A stretch of 64,000 nt of DNA from B18-G4 sp032250805 (GTDB taxonomy: Bacteria; Bacteroidota; Bacteroidia; Bacteroidales; B18-G4): positions 1 through 64,000 of the forward strand of contig JAVVEM010000006.1 of NCBI GenBank assembly GCA_032250805.1, in the 5' to 3' direction. This document shows positions 15,014-23,589 of this stretch, piece by piece. The notes under the pieces were generated by a model, which was given only the letters and a program-made list of their open reading frames with translations, was not told the DNA's origin and searched no databases. Every line of letters begins with the position of its first letter. Position 1 is the stretch's first letter. The position numbers and the translations under genes are program-made.

Positions 15014-15460
15014 ATGAAAAATACGTATTGCGCTTATCTTCTGTTTATTTTGATGCTTGTTTCGTGTACATCTTCCGACAGGCTGATCTCAACTCATGTT
15101 TTTTCCGACGGTGAATGGTCGCGTTTTACCAATCCTGTGCTCGATTTCCAGATAAAAAATCCCGGCATTTATTATGATATGTTCCTCGAGCTGGATGTTG
15201 ACCTGTCGCAAAAACCCGATAATTTAAAAATGACCGTTATCATGAATAGCCCGGGGGGAGAGATCCGAAGCAGGGATATTGTCCCTGATTTCAATACAGC
15301 CATTGTTGATGGTGAAAATGCAAGGCTTCGGATAGTGCTGCGCCGCGAATATGCTTTCAGCGAAAAAGGGGTATGCAGCTTTGAGATCGAAAACCGTGAT
15401 TCAAAAACGATTACCACCGGCGTAAAAAGCATCAGCATTGTACTTGAAAAGTCTCAGTGA
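15014..15460 (+). CDS. GldH-like gliding-motility lipoprotein (tentative)
   Basis: A 148-residue lipoprotein: signal peptide with lipobox LVSC at 15-18. The mature part begins near TSSDRLISTHVFSDGEWSRF and has short beta strands ending TGVKSISIVLEKSQ, which fits the size and general outline of GldH, a lipoprotein needed for gliding or T9SS function. Several of the most conserved GldH positions (the NLY-type motif) are not evident, so the match is weak and a generic Bacteroidota lipoprotein is the alternative. Its last 7 bases overlap the end of the convergent ribF. Confidence 0.5.
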   Translation: MKNTYCAYLLFILMLVSCTSSDRLISTHVFSDGEWSRFTNPVLDFQIKNPGIYYDMFLELDVDLSQKPDNLKMTVIMNSPGGEIRSRDIVPDFNTAIVDGENARLRIVLRREYAFSEKGVCSFEIENRDSKTITTGVKSISIVLEKSQ

Positions 15461-16386
15461 GCCTGCAACAATCCCAGTACTGTTATTTTATCCCTGACCA
15501 ATTGCTGCTGTAAGGCATCCAGATCCCTGAACTTTACTTCGTCCCTGATCCTGTCGACGAAAAATATTGTTATCGTATCATTGTATATGTCTTCGTCGAA
15601 ATCAAAAATATGAACTTCAATGGTAAGCTTGCTTCTGTTAATGGTTGGCCGGAAACCAATATTTCCCATTCCCAGGTATTTCTTATCCTTCCATTGGATG
15701 CGGCAGGCATAAACACCATTGGCCGTAATGAGTTTGTATTTGTCGTCGAGTTCGATGTTGGCCGTTGGAAATCCGATCCTGTGACCAATCTTATTCCCCC
15801 CCACAACTTTTCCTGTAATGGAGTACTCGTAACCCAGCAGGGTGTTGGCTGTTTTAATTTCGCCCCTGTTCAGTGCATTTCTGATCTTTGTGGAGCTGAT
15901 GGCAATATTATCAATATCCTGTACAGGGATCTGTTCTACTTTAAAATCCAGTTCTTTTGCAAGTAATAATAATTCGTTGAACGAACCTTCGCGGTTTCGT
16001 CCGAAATGATGATCGTGACCAACCACAAGCTGGCAGATCCCGATCTTGTCGTAAAGGATGTCTTTAATGAATGTGCGGGCATCGTTTGAGGCAAAATCAC
16101 GTGTAAAAGGAATAATAATTAAATAATCTATTCCGGCATCTTCAATAAGCTGATACTTTCGTTCCTGTGTATTAATGAATTTAAGGTTTTTACTGTCGGG
16201 ATGAAGTACCAGGCGGGGGTGTGGATGAAATGTTACCACCAGCGTTTCGCCATCGCACTCTTTGGCAATACGTTTCATCCGCTTAAAAATCTGATGATGT
16301 CCGAGGTGAACCCCATCAAAAGTACCCACTGTAACAACGGGGTTCTTAATACTTTTAAATTCCTCCAGTCCGTGATATATCTTCAC
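15454..16386 (-). CDS. ribF: Bifunctional riboflavin kinase / FAD synthetase
   Basis: A 310-residue enzyme that phosphorylates riboflavin to FMN and adenylylates FMN to FAD. The FAD synthetase part shows GTFDGVHLGHH at residues 22-32 and ISSTKIRNAL near 165; the flavokinase part has NKIGHRIGFPTANI near 200 and GVYACRI. Full length for the family. It starts with GTG at 16386, giving the family N-terminus KIYHGLEEF. It lies 3 bases after asd on the same strand, so the two are co-transcribed from the asd promoter. Cytoplasmic. Confidence 0.95.
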   Translation of the reverse strand: MKIYHGLEEFKSIKNPVVTVGTFDGVHLGHHQIFKRMKRIAKECDGETLVVTFHPHPRLVLHPDSKNLKFINTQERKYQLIEDAGIDYLIIIPFTRDFASNDARTFIKDILYDKIGICQLVVGHDHHFGRNREGSFNELLLLAKELDFKVEQIPVQDIDNIAISSTKIRNALNRGEIKTANTLLGYEYSITGKVVGGNKIGHRIGFPTANIELDDKYKLITANGVYACRIQWKDKKYLGMGNIGFRPTINRSKLTIEVHIFDFDEDIYNDTITIFFVDRIRDEVKFRDLDALQQQLVRDKITVLGLLQAH

Positions 16387-16389
16387 TGC

Positions 16390-17382
16390 TTACACCAGTT
16401 TATTTTTTAATAAGTATTCGGCAATTTGCACAGCATTGGTTGCCGCCCCTTTTCTGAGGTTATCTGATACGATCCACATATTGAGGGCATTGGGACATGA
16501 TTCATCCCTTCTGATCCTTCCAACAAATACCTCATCGCGGCCCTCTGCAAGCAGTGGCATGGGATATATGTTTGATTTTACATCATCCTGAAGGGTAATA
16601 CCTGCAGTGCCGGCCAATAATTCTTTTACCCTTTCAATATCGAATGGATTTGAAAACTCAACATTCACCGCTTCTGAATGTCCGCCGTAAACCGGCACAC
16701 GCACCACAGTTGCTGTGATCATTATATCTTCGTCGTTCAGAATTTTTCTTGTTTCATCAACCAGTTTCTGTTCTTCGGTGGTATATCCGTTTTCAAGAAA
16801 CGTTCCTCCGTGAGGAAAAAGATTCAGATCGATGGGGTGCGGGAAAACCTGCTTCCCCGCAAGCCCGGCCCTTTCGTTCTCGAGTTGCTGTACTGCAGCA
16901 GCCCCCGAACCAGTAACCGACTGATAGGTGGATACCACCACGCGTTTAATCCGGTATTCGCGATGCAGGGGATAAAGCGCCAGCACCATTTGTATGGTTG
17001 AGCAATTGGGATTGGAAATAATATGCGTGCTTCTGTCGATAGTTGCTGCATTGATCTCGGGAACAACCAGCGGAATACCTTTTAATTTGCGCCAGGCCGA
17101 AGAATTATCGATCACAAACACGCCATTGTCGACAAAGCGCGGTGCCCAATCAATTGAAACTTCCGTGCCTGCAGAAAAAAGCGCGATGTTCGGATTCATG
17201 GTATGCGCTTCGGCAATATCAACAACAGGGATTTCCCTGCCCTGAAAAAGTAACTTTTTCCCTGCCGATTTTGCTGATGCGGCAGCAATGACCTCAATCC
17301 CCGGAAAAAACTTACTCTCCTCGAGAACCTTCAGCATCATCCTCCCTACCAGACCTGTAGCACCAATTACCGCTATTTTCAT
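16390..17382 (-). CDS. asd: Aspartate-semialdehyde dehydrogenase
   Basis: A 330-residue NADP-dependent enzyme converting aspartyl phosphate to aspartate semialdehyde for lysine, threonine, methionine and diaminopimelate synthesis. The nucleotide-binding GATGLVG is at residues 7-13, the catalytic cysteine is Cys127 in SNPNCSTIQ, and the YGGHSEAVNVEF segment carries the histidine. ATG 17382 gives the family N-terminus MKIAVIGATG; the frame is open further upstream to 17436, but that stretch abuts the promoter at 17445. First gene of an asd-ribF pair. Confidence 0.96.
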   Translation of the reverse strand: MKIAVIGATGLVGRMMLKVLEESKFFPGIEVIAAASAKSAGKKLLFQGREIPVVDIAEAHTMNPNIALFSAGTEVSIDWAPRFVDNGVFVIDNSSAWRKLKGIPLVVPEINAATIDRSTHIISNPNCSTIQMVLALYPLHREYRIKRVVVSTYQSVTGSGAAAVQQLENERAGLAGKQVFPHPIDLNLFPHGGTFLENGYTTEEQKLVDETRKILNDEDIMITATVVRVPVYGGHSEAVNVEFSNPFDIERVKELLAGTAGITLQDDVKSNIYPMPLLAEGRDEVFVGRIRRDESCPNALNMWIVSDNLRKGAATNAVQIAEYLLKNKLV

Positions 17383-17444
17383 TTTAAAATATTTTGCCGC
17401 CGGGGCGGACATTTTCCCAAAAAAGGTATTAATCAATAGAGGGA

Positions 17445-17452
17445 CAAAAATA
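17445..17452 (-). promoter_or_regulatory. -7 promoter box TATTTTTG of asd-ribF
   Basis: A TAnnTTTG match on the minus strand, 62 bases before ATG 17382. It rules out the longer asd frame starting at 17436. Confidence 0.5.
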
Positions 17453-17457
17453 CAAAT

Positions 17458-20061
17458 ATGATGAATACGCCTGTAATATTAAAACGCTGCTTATACCTGA
17501 TTGTTATAAATCCGCTATTTTGCTGTGCTCAAATCGCAGACGATTTCAGTGATGGCAATTTTTCTTCCGAGCCCGAATGGTCGGGTAATACCTCTGAATT
17601 TAAGGTGAACAGCAATTTTGAGCTTCAGCTGAACGACAATAAGGAAAGCAGCTCCTGCCTGTTTACCGAAGCAGTGATCCATAATGCCATGGAATGGAGA
17701 TGCTGGGTACGACAATCGTTCAGCCCTTCCGGAAATAATCATTCGCGCGTTTATCTTTCAGCAGAAACAGCCTGCGGAGCAGATCCTCCCGACGGAATTT
17801 TTTTACAGTTTGGCGAAAGCGGTTCGCTCGATGCCATAAGGCTGATGGAACAGGAGAATGGCGATACCAATACATTGATCAGGGGAATGCCGGGAGCCAT
17901 ATCTTCGTCGTTTCGCTGCGCAGTAAAAGTTGTTTTCGAAGATGGGCGGTGGTCGCTCTTTGCCGACCATGAAGGAGGCAGTGATTATTATCCGGAAGGA
18001 ACTGCTATGGGGAACCTTCTGGCGGGCGATGCTTTTATAGGTGTTGTATGCAAATACACTGTTAGCAACAGCACAAATTTTTATTTCGATGATTTCTATG
18101 CCGGCCCCATTGTGTACGATACCATTCCACCTTCCGTGATCCATGTTTCAGTAACCGATCCCAATATCATTGAACTTAAGTTCTCAGAAAACCTCGACTC
18201 CCTTTCGGCAAACGATCATCTTAATTATTTTTTAAGTCATGGCCTGGGCAATCCACAACATGCAGAATTTAAGGATGGCGGGCTGAGTACTGTGAGGCTC
18301 GTATATGCCGACAGTCTTTTTTACGGAATACTCATGGAGCTGGACATTATGAATGTTTCCGACCTCTCGGGCAATATCATGCAGGCCGGCAAATATGAAC
18401 TTGCATGGTATGATCCCAAAAGGTATGATGTGGTGATCAACGAGATCATGGCTGATCCTTCGCCCCCACTTCACCTCCCCGATTATGAATACCTGGAGTT
18501 GCATAATACAAGCGCTCTGCCCCTCGATCTTTCACATTGGACACTGGTAGTTGGCACCGCCGAAAAATCCCTTACAGGGCTTGTAATTGGTCCGCAGGGC
18601 TATGTGATCATTGGAAAGGAAGAAGCAAAAAATGATTTTTTGATCTATGGCCGGTATTATGGCCTGGAAAGTTTTTCGCTGGTAAACAGCGGGCAGGAAA
18701 TTATGCTGAACGATCATAATGGAGAAATCATCCATGGGCTTTATTACGATCAAAGCTGGTATCAAAACAGTGAGAAATCAGATGGAGGATGGTCGCTGGA
18801 GCAAATTGATCCGCACAATCCCTGTCTGACAAAAAATAACTGGCAGGCATCAACCAGCATCAATGGCGGAACACCCGGAAGAAAGAACAGTGTTTTTGAC
18901 GAAATGTACCTGATCCCGGAGATCATCAAGGCATGCGTAACGGATTCGGTGAGGATCAGGATTATTTTTAACCAGTCGATGGGCCGCGACATTACTCTGA
19001 AGCCGGAAATTTTTGAGTTTGACCACGGAGCAGGACCGGCAGGGGCAATCCTGCCCGACGATGCTTATTTTACTTCATTTATGATCTATCCCCGGGAGGC
19101 ATTGCTGCCCGGAAAAATATATACGCTCACCTGCCACGGTACTGTATCAAACTGTGTTGGGGATTCATTCAGTATTTCAGAAAATATTTTAATTGGTTTA
19201 CCACAGGCAGCAGAATACAACGACCTGGTGATTAACGAAATTTTATTCAATCCTTTTCCGGGAGGAACAGATTACGTTGAACTGTACAACCGCTCTGAAA
19301 AGGCTCTGGACCTGACCGGCCTGATCCTGGCCTCGGTAAAAAACAACCCGCCATCGCCCCCGGATACGGGTTTTGTGCCGGTCGATATTTTTTGCAGTAT
19401 GCTTATGCCTGATGAATATGTTTTTCTGTGTAATGATTTCGATAAGGTAAATACGTATTATTCATGCCGTGAGCAAAGAAATTTCCTTGAGCTTGAACGA
19501 TTTCCCTCATACAGCAACGAAAGCGGAACGGTGGTATTGATGGATGCTGCCAAAAACCTGATCGATGCATTTTCATATCACGAAGATATGCATTACCCTT
19601 TACTGAATACCCAGGAGGGCGTATCACTGGAGCGTATTCATTATGACCGGCCTGCCACCGACAGGACGAACTGGCACTCCGCTTCGCAATTATCAGGCTT
19701 TGGAACTCCGGGTTATAAAAATTCACAATTTTCCAATGTTCTTACCGATAAAGGAAAAATCAGTATTCAACCAAAGGTGTTTATTCCGGGAAATAACGGA
19801 CAGGCAAATTATACCAATATTTTCTATGCATTTGAAAGGCCCGGGTATCTGGCCACCATTATGATTTTCGATGCCAATGGCCATCTTTGCCGGCATCTGG
19901 TAAATAACGAGCTTCTGGGTACCTCGGGAAGCTATTCGTGGGATGGAATAAACGAGGACAGGCAAAAAGCCAGCGCGGGCATATATATTGTTCTTGCCGA
20001 ACTGATACATCCCGATGGAAATATTTTGCGCTTTAAAGAAACTGTAGTCGTTGCCCTGTGA
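17458..20061 (+). CDS. Secreted multidomain protein with two lamin-tail domains and FlgD-like tail
   Basis: An 867-residue exported protein. Signal peptide about 1-25, then a concanavalin/LamG-like beta domain (about 30-225), an Ig-like bridge (SVIHVSVTDPNIIELKFSEN), a first lamin-tail domain near 325-450 (VVINEIMADPSPP), a second Ig-like unit, a second lamin-tail domain near 590-755 (LVINEILFNPFPGG) and a C-terminal FlgD-like Ig module (about 780-867, SYSWDGINEDRQKASAGIYI). Lamin-tail domains in bacteria are associated with secreted surface proteins and nucleases; no catalytic domain is seen here. The tail suggests export by T9SS or surface attachment. Its start codon lies 6 bases from the divergent asd promoter box. 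Confidence 0.8.
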   Translation: MMNTPVILKRCLYLIVINPLFCCAQIADDFSDGNFSSEPEWSGNTSEFKVNSNFELQLNDNKESSSCLFTEAVIHNAMEWRCWVRQSFSPSGNNHSRVYLSAETACGADPPDGIFLQFGESGSLDAIRLMEQENGDTNTLIRGMPGAISSSFRCAVKVVFEDGRWSLFADHEGGSDYYPEGTAMGNLLAGDAFIGVVCKYTVSNSTNFYFDDFYAGPIVYDTIPPSVIHVSVTDPNIIELKFSENLDSLSANDHLNYFLSHGLGNPQHAEFKDGGLSTVRLVYADSLFYGILMELDIMNVSDLSGNIMQAGKYELAWYDPKRYDVVINEIMADPSPPLHLPDYEYLELHNTSALPLDLSHWTLVVGTAEKSLTGLVIGPQGYVIIGKEEAKNDFLIYGRYYGLESFSLVNSGQEIMLNDHNGEIIHGLYYDQSWYQNSEKSDGGWSLEQIDPHNPCLTKNNWQASTSINGGTPGRKNSVFDEMYLIPEIIKACVTDSVRIRIIFNQSMGRDITLKPEIFEFDHGAGPAGAILPDDAYFTSFMIYPREALLPGKIYTLTCHGTVSNCVGDSFSISENILIGLPQAAEYNDLVINEILFNPFPGGTDYVELYNRSEKALDLTGLILASVKNNPPSPPDTGFVPVDIFCSMLMPDEYVFLCNDFDKVNTYYSCREQRNFLELERFPSYSNESGTVVLMDAAKNLIDAFSYHEDMHYPLLNTQEGVSLERIHYDRPATDRTNWHSASQLSGFGTPGYKNSQFSNVLTDKGKISIQPKVFIPGNNGQANYTNIFYAFERPGYLATIMIFDANGHLCRHLVNNELLGTSGSYSWDGINEDRQKASAGIYIVLAELIHPDGNILRFKETVVVAL

Positions 20062-20108
20062 GGATCACAGGCAACAATCCGGCATTATTTCATTGCTCAA
20101 ATCCCTGA

Positions 20109-20840
20109 TTAATTATTTTTCAGAAGGCTGAATTGCACAAATGCCTGCAGGTAGATATTTCTTACCACACCGTCAATATATTTATAATTTTTCTCATATA
20201 TCGTCCGCAGGCCTGTGGTCATGCTGGCGCCAAAATTAATGCGCCGGTCGGTAAGATAGGTGGCCCCCAGCAAGATGCCGTAATCCCACTGATGCAGTTC
20301 ACTGCTTTGATCGAATGGTTCATCCTGTACTGACGTAAAAGGTGATAGGGGATCGCCCACTTCTATATCGGCCGTACCCGAATTGTGCCCTGAAAGCAAA
20401 TATGAAAAATACCCGCCAAAGTTAAGTTGAAAACGCCTGCTGAATTTGTATGATGCATAAAGAGGAATATCAATATAGCGGTTATCAAATTTACCATCAA
20501 CCCACCCCCGGTAAATTGTATGCACTTCGGAAGGGATCGTATCTGTGGGAGTGATTGTATTATAGCGATAAATGGTATCGCCCGAAACAGGTGTATTAAA
20601 TTTTGCCCCTTTGATGGAATAAAGGAATTCACCATTTAATGTCCACCGGTTACCCATATCATAGGCAAAATACATCCCGATAAGCGGAGCAACGCCAGGG
20701 CTGCCTGTAGCTCCTTTTTCGGCAACGCCATATGGGGTACCAATATTGAGTCCGCCTTTAAGGCCAAACTCCATTTCCTGGGCCTGTACTGTGCCCAGAC
20801 ATAGCCATAACAGCATAGATAATCGTAGTGCCGCTTTCAT
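20109..20840 (-). CDS. Outer-membrane beta-barrel protein (porin-like, PorT/OMP family)
   Basis: A 243-residue protein with a signal peptide ending VQAQ, followed by EMEFGLKGGLNIGTPYG, the typical first strand of eight-stranded Bacteroidota outer-membrane barrels. Later strands alternate hydrophobic and polar residues, and the C-terminus AFVQFSLLKNN is close to an OMP signature. It has its own promoter at 20855. Cargo or role is unknown. It lies on the opposite strand to the lamin-tail gene and next to a lipoprotein gene, with no sign of joint function. Confidence 0.75.
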   Translation of the reverse strand: MKAALRLSMLLWLCLGTVQAQEMEFGLKGGLNIGTPYGVAEKGATGSPGVAPLIGMYFAYDMGNRWTLNGEFLYSIKGAKFNTPVSGDTIYRYNTITPTDTIPSEVHTIYRGWVDGKFDNRYIDIPLYASYKFSRRFQLNFGGYFSYLLSGHNSGTADIEVGDPLSPFTSVQDEPFDQSSELHQWDYGILLGATYLTDRRINFGASMTTGLRTIYEKNYKYIDGVVRNIYLQAFVQFSLLKNN

Positions 20841-20854
20841 AAGTTGTTCGCCGA

Positions 20855-20862
20855 CAAATATA
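20855..20862 (-). promoter_or_regulatory. -7 promoter box TATATTTG of the barrel protein gene
   Basis: A minus-strand TAnnTTTG match 14 bases before the start codon of the porin-like gene. Confidence 0.5.
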
Positions 20863-20875
20863 TGTTTTTTTTTAA

Positions 20876-21862
20876 TCAGTCAAAAAGAAGGTTAAAATCA
20901 TCAATATATAAGGTGCTCCCAATCCCCCCGATAAAATATTCACCACCTGCACTGGCTGCAAATACCACATCGATGGTGTCGGGGTTTTCATCCCTGAAAT
21001 AAATTATTTCCAGATCAAAAAAGGTATACTCATCTATGGTATCGGTAGAACGCATTATTGCTTCGCCAACCTTATCCCGCTTGTGTAATGCCGTATTCCA
21101 CCGCGAAAGTGTTGTCCTGATCTCGCACGAATCCCCATCAACGGGCATGTATATGTAATATCCCTGGAATTTTGTTGGCCTTGACTTATAGGGAACCCCG
21201 CTGATCATGCTTTCCAGCGGATTATTCAGATCGACCGTAAAAATTCCTGTTGAAAGACTTCCGGTGATCAGAGGCATTCCAACCAGTGAATCGGTAATCA
21301 TTTTAGCGGCATAATTCCCCGAATGGCTTTGGTCGGTTTTAAACAATACGGCATGATAGAGGTCGGGGTTGAGGTCGGCCACCTTGTTTGCCGATGTCCA
21401 TACGCCCATCGGATAGGGACTTTCGTAATTGGGATAACTCAGCCATTCTTCCATATCCATATTGGGCAGAACATTGGCCGCGCGGGTTTTAAATTCTTTA
21501 AATGATGAATTCCCGCCATTGCCATTGGCATTGCCGGCCCGCATCCGAACAAAATAAGAGGTGCCCGGATTTACATTTTCAACGATGAACATTCCGTTGA
21601 TCTGAACCATGATGTTATTATAATCAGGCAGAATGTTCGTAAAATTCTGATCGGTAGCCACATCGGCATAATAAGCCGTAGCCCCTACAACACCGGTCCA
21701 ATTCACGTAAAAATGATCGCCATAAACATGCAGGGGAATACTTACAGTTGGCACCCCCGGAGGAGAGCCCTGATCGTCATCATCGTCTTTATTACATGAT
21801 GTAAAAAGGAATGATACAAAAAGTGCCGAAATCAGGAGGAGTGTAAAATTTTTATGTTTCAT
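20876..21862 (-). CDS. Lipoprotein with fibronectin-like and PCMD-type domain
   Basis: A 328-residue lipoprotein, lipobox FTSC at 20-23 followed by an acidic NKDDDDD tether that favours surface exposure. Residues about 38-130 resemble a fibronectin type III unit (GTSYFVRMRAGNANG), and residues 135-328 (NMDMEEW to LYIDDFNLLFD) match the putative carbohydrate-metabolism domain seen in Bacteroidota glycan-binding lipoproteins. It might bind or process a polysaccharide at the cell surface; no partner genes of a utilisation locus are next to it. Confidence 0.75.
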   Translation of the reverse strand: MKHKNFTLLLISALFVSFLFTSCNKDDDDDQGSPPGVPTVSIPLHVYGDHFYVNWTGVVGATAYYADVATDQNFTNILPDYNNIMVQINGMFIVENVNPGTSYFVRMRAGNANGNGGNSSFKEFKTRAANVLPNMDMEEWLSYPNYESPYPMGVWTSANKVADLNPDLYHAVLFKTDQSHSGNYAAKMITDSLVGMPLITGSLSTGIFTVDLNNPLESMISGVPYKSRPTKFQGYYIYMPVDGDSCEIRTTLSRWNTALHKRDKVGEAIMRSTDTIDEYTFFDLEIIYFRDENPDTIDVVFAASAGGEYFIGGIGSTLYIDDFNLLFD

Positions 21863-22137
21863 CAGCCAGTATTTTGATTATACATTCGTTATACGATTTA
21901 TTCGGTGTGTTTGCCTTTTATTTGAGGGCTAAGGTAAAAAATTATTTCTGCCAAAATCAATCATTTTTTTTAATTTGCTCATTATCATTTCTTTATAAAA
22001 GATATTCCGGTTTTCAAAAACATAAACCCGGCCAGTGGGTTCAGTCATTAACAAATCTTAACTTTCATTAAGTAAATTTATATCTTCAATCGGCACTTAA
22101 AGTTTAACATTGACCCGGGTAAAAGATCAAATGTAAG

Positions 22138-22761
22138 TTGAAAATCCTTGTTTTGTCATATCTTCTTCTCATCTCTGCAACATGTCTTTGGTCGCAGGAA
22201 TATGATGCAGACAGTCTCTTTCGTTTAAAGGGCCTTACCGTTTTTTCGGAAGACAGTATGGGTATACGCGATGTTCATGTGCTCAATCTTAACAGGGGAA
22301 CAGGTACTGTTTCGTCATACGACGGCAGTTTTTCAATTCATGCAAGGCATCATGACACCATTAAATTTTCCTGCATAGGATATCATGATTATTTTCTCAG
22401 ATTTAACCAAACACTGATGCGAAGAGAATTAATGATATTCCTAAAAACCGACACTGTTCTGATGGATGAAGTACTGATCTCGCCCCTTGGTCCCAGGAGG
22501 TTTTTTAAGCTTCGCTTTATGGAAACAAGGATCCCCGAAGAGAAACAACTGACTTTTGATCTCAATATTCCTGAGCTAAAAAATGATCCGGCCTATGTTC
22601 CTGAAACCGGAATACGTTTTACCGGGCCGGTTCAGGCATTATACAATGTCTTCAACAAATCGGCCAGACTAAGCAGAAAACTGAAAAGCAACCGCGAAAA
22701 ATATTCAAAATATCTCGTCCCGGAAGTTGAAGACAGTCTGATATATCCTGAAAAAAACTAG
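22138..22761 (+). CDS. Exported CarboxypepD-reg-like domain protein
   Basis: A 207-residue protein with a signal peptide ending CLWSQ and a carboxypeptidase regulatory-like beta-sandwich (residues about 30-105) containing GTVSSYDGSFSIHARHHDTIKFSCIGY, the same fold that precedes TonB receptors. There is no barrel, so this is a free-standing version. The C-terminal part is basic and helical. Start is TTG 22138; ATG 22131 is followed at once by a stop. Unknown function, common in Bacteroidota. Confidence 0.75.
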   Translation: MKILVLSYLLLISATCLWSQEYDADSLFRLKGLTVFSEDSMGIRDVHVLNLNRGTGTVSSYDGSFSIHARHHDTIKFSCIGYHDYFLRFNQTLMRRELMIFLKTDTVLMDEVLISPLGPRRFFKLRFMETRIPEEKQLTFDLNIPELKNDPAYVPETGIRFTGPVQALYNVFNKSARLSRKLKSNREKYSKYLVPEVEDSLIYPEKN

Positions 22762-22814
22762 TCATGCTGACCCTGTACTTGCAAAGTGAATTTTTAACGA
22801 TTGGTCCCAAATTT

Positions 22815-23504
22815 TCAGCCCCTTGTATATCCCACGGCCGCAACGCTTATCTTTATTCCTTCCAACCCGAAAAGTGCTTGTGCACAAGCCTCAATGGTTG
22901 CCCCGGTAGTAATTACATCATCAACCAGAAGAATATGTTTTCCTTCGATCCCGCTTCCGTTTTCGACCGAAAATATGTTTTCAACATTTTGCCATCTTTC
23001 GTACTTCGATTTTCTTGTTTGTGTGGAAGAAAATGACTGCCGTTTTAAAATTGAGATATTCACGTCGGCAGGTATTTTTTCTGCAATGCCCCTGGCGATG
23101 ATCTCGCTTTGGTTAAAGCCCCGTTTTTTTTGTTTTTTTGGGTGAAGGGGTACCGGCAATATGAATTCGAGGTCGCTGAGCTGCGGAATTGAATTTATTT
23201 CATTTCCCAGTTCCCCGCCCAGAAAACTGCCGATATTTTTTAAACCGCGGTATTTAAAGGCATGTATCAACTGCTGTAGGGCATTTCCTTTATTATAAAG
23301 AAAGCCGGTAAAAACAAAGCTAAGCGGAACCCTTCCCCAGAAAACGCGGGCAGCCGGATTTTCTTTATCGTCAGAAAAACGCGAACGCGGCAAATGGCTG
23401 TAGCATCGCATGCAAATAGTGTTTTCGCCTTTAAACAGGCTTTTGCCGCATATGGGGCATATTTCAGGATAAATCAACGATAAAAAGTCTTTTAGGTATG
23501 TCAT
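22815..23504 (-). CDS. ComF family phosphoribosyltransferase-like protein
   Basis: A 229-residue ComF homologue. The N-terminal zinc-ribbon-like CPICGK and CMRCYSH pairs and the C-terminal phosphoribosyltransferase loop VLLVDDVITTGAT are intact, as is GFNQSE. The protein supports DNA uptake in competent bacteria, though its biochemical role is still unclear. The frame opens with TTG at 23510, but ATG 23504 is the better start. Divergent from the ABC ATPase gene. Confidence 0.9.
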   Translation of the reverse strand: MTYLKDFLSLIYPEICPICGKSLFKGENTICMRCYSHLPRSRFSDDKENPAARVFWGRVPLSFVFTGFLYNKGNALQQLIHAFKYRGLKNIGSFLGGELGNEINSIPQLSDLEFILPVPLHPKKQKKRGFNQSEIIARGIAEKIPADVNISILKRQSFSSTQTRKSKYERWQNVENIFSVENGSGIEGKHILLVDDVITTGATIEACAQALFGLEGIKISVAAVGYTRG

Positions 23505-23563
23505 AAACAATGTGCTCTTTATAACTTAGTACCTCTTTTCATGATTTGTTCCCCTTAAAAAGC

Positions 23564-23571
23564 TAATTTTG
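23564..23571 (+). promoter_or_regulatory. -7 promoter box TAATTTTG of the ABC ATPase-rnr unit
   Basis: A TAnnTTTG match 18 bases before ATG 23590. It overlaps the TTG at 23569, which therefore cannot be the start codon. Confidence 0.5.
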
Positions 23572-23589
23572 ATTAACAATTTGCAAATT

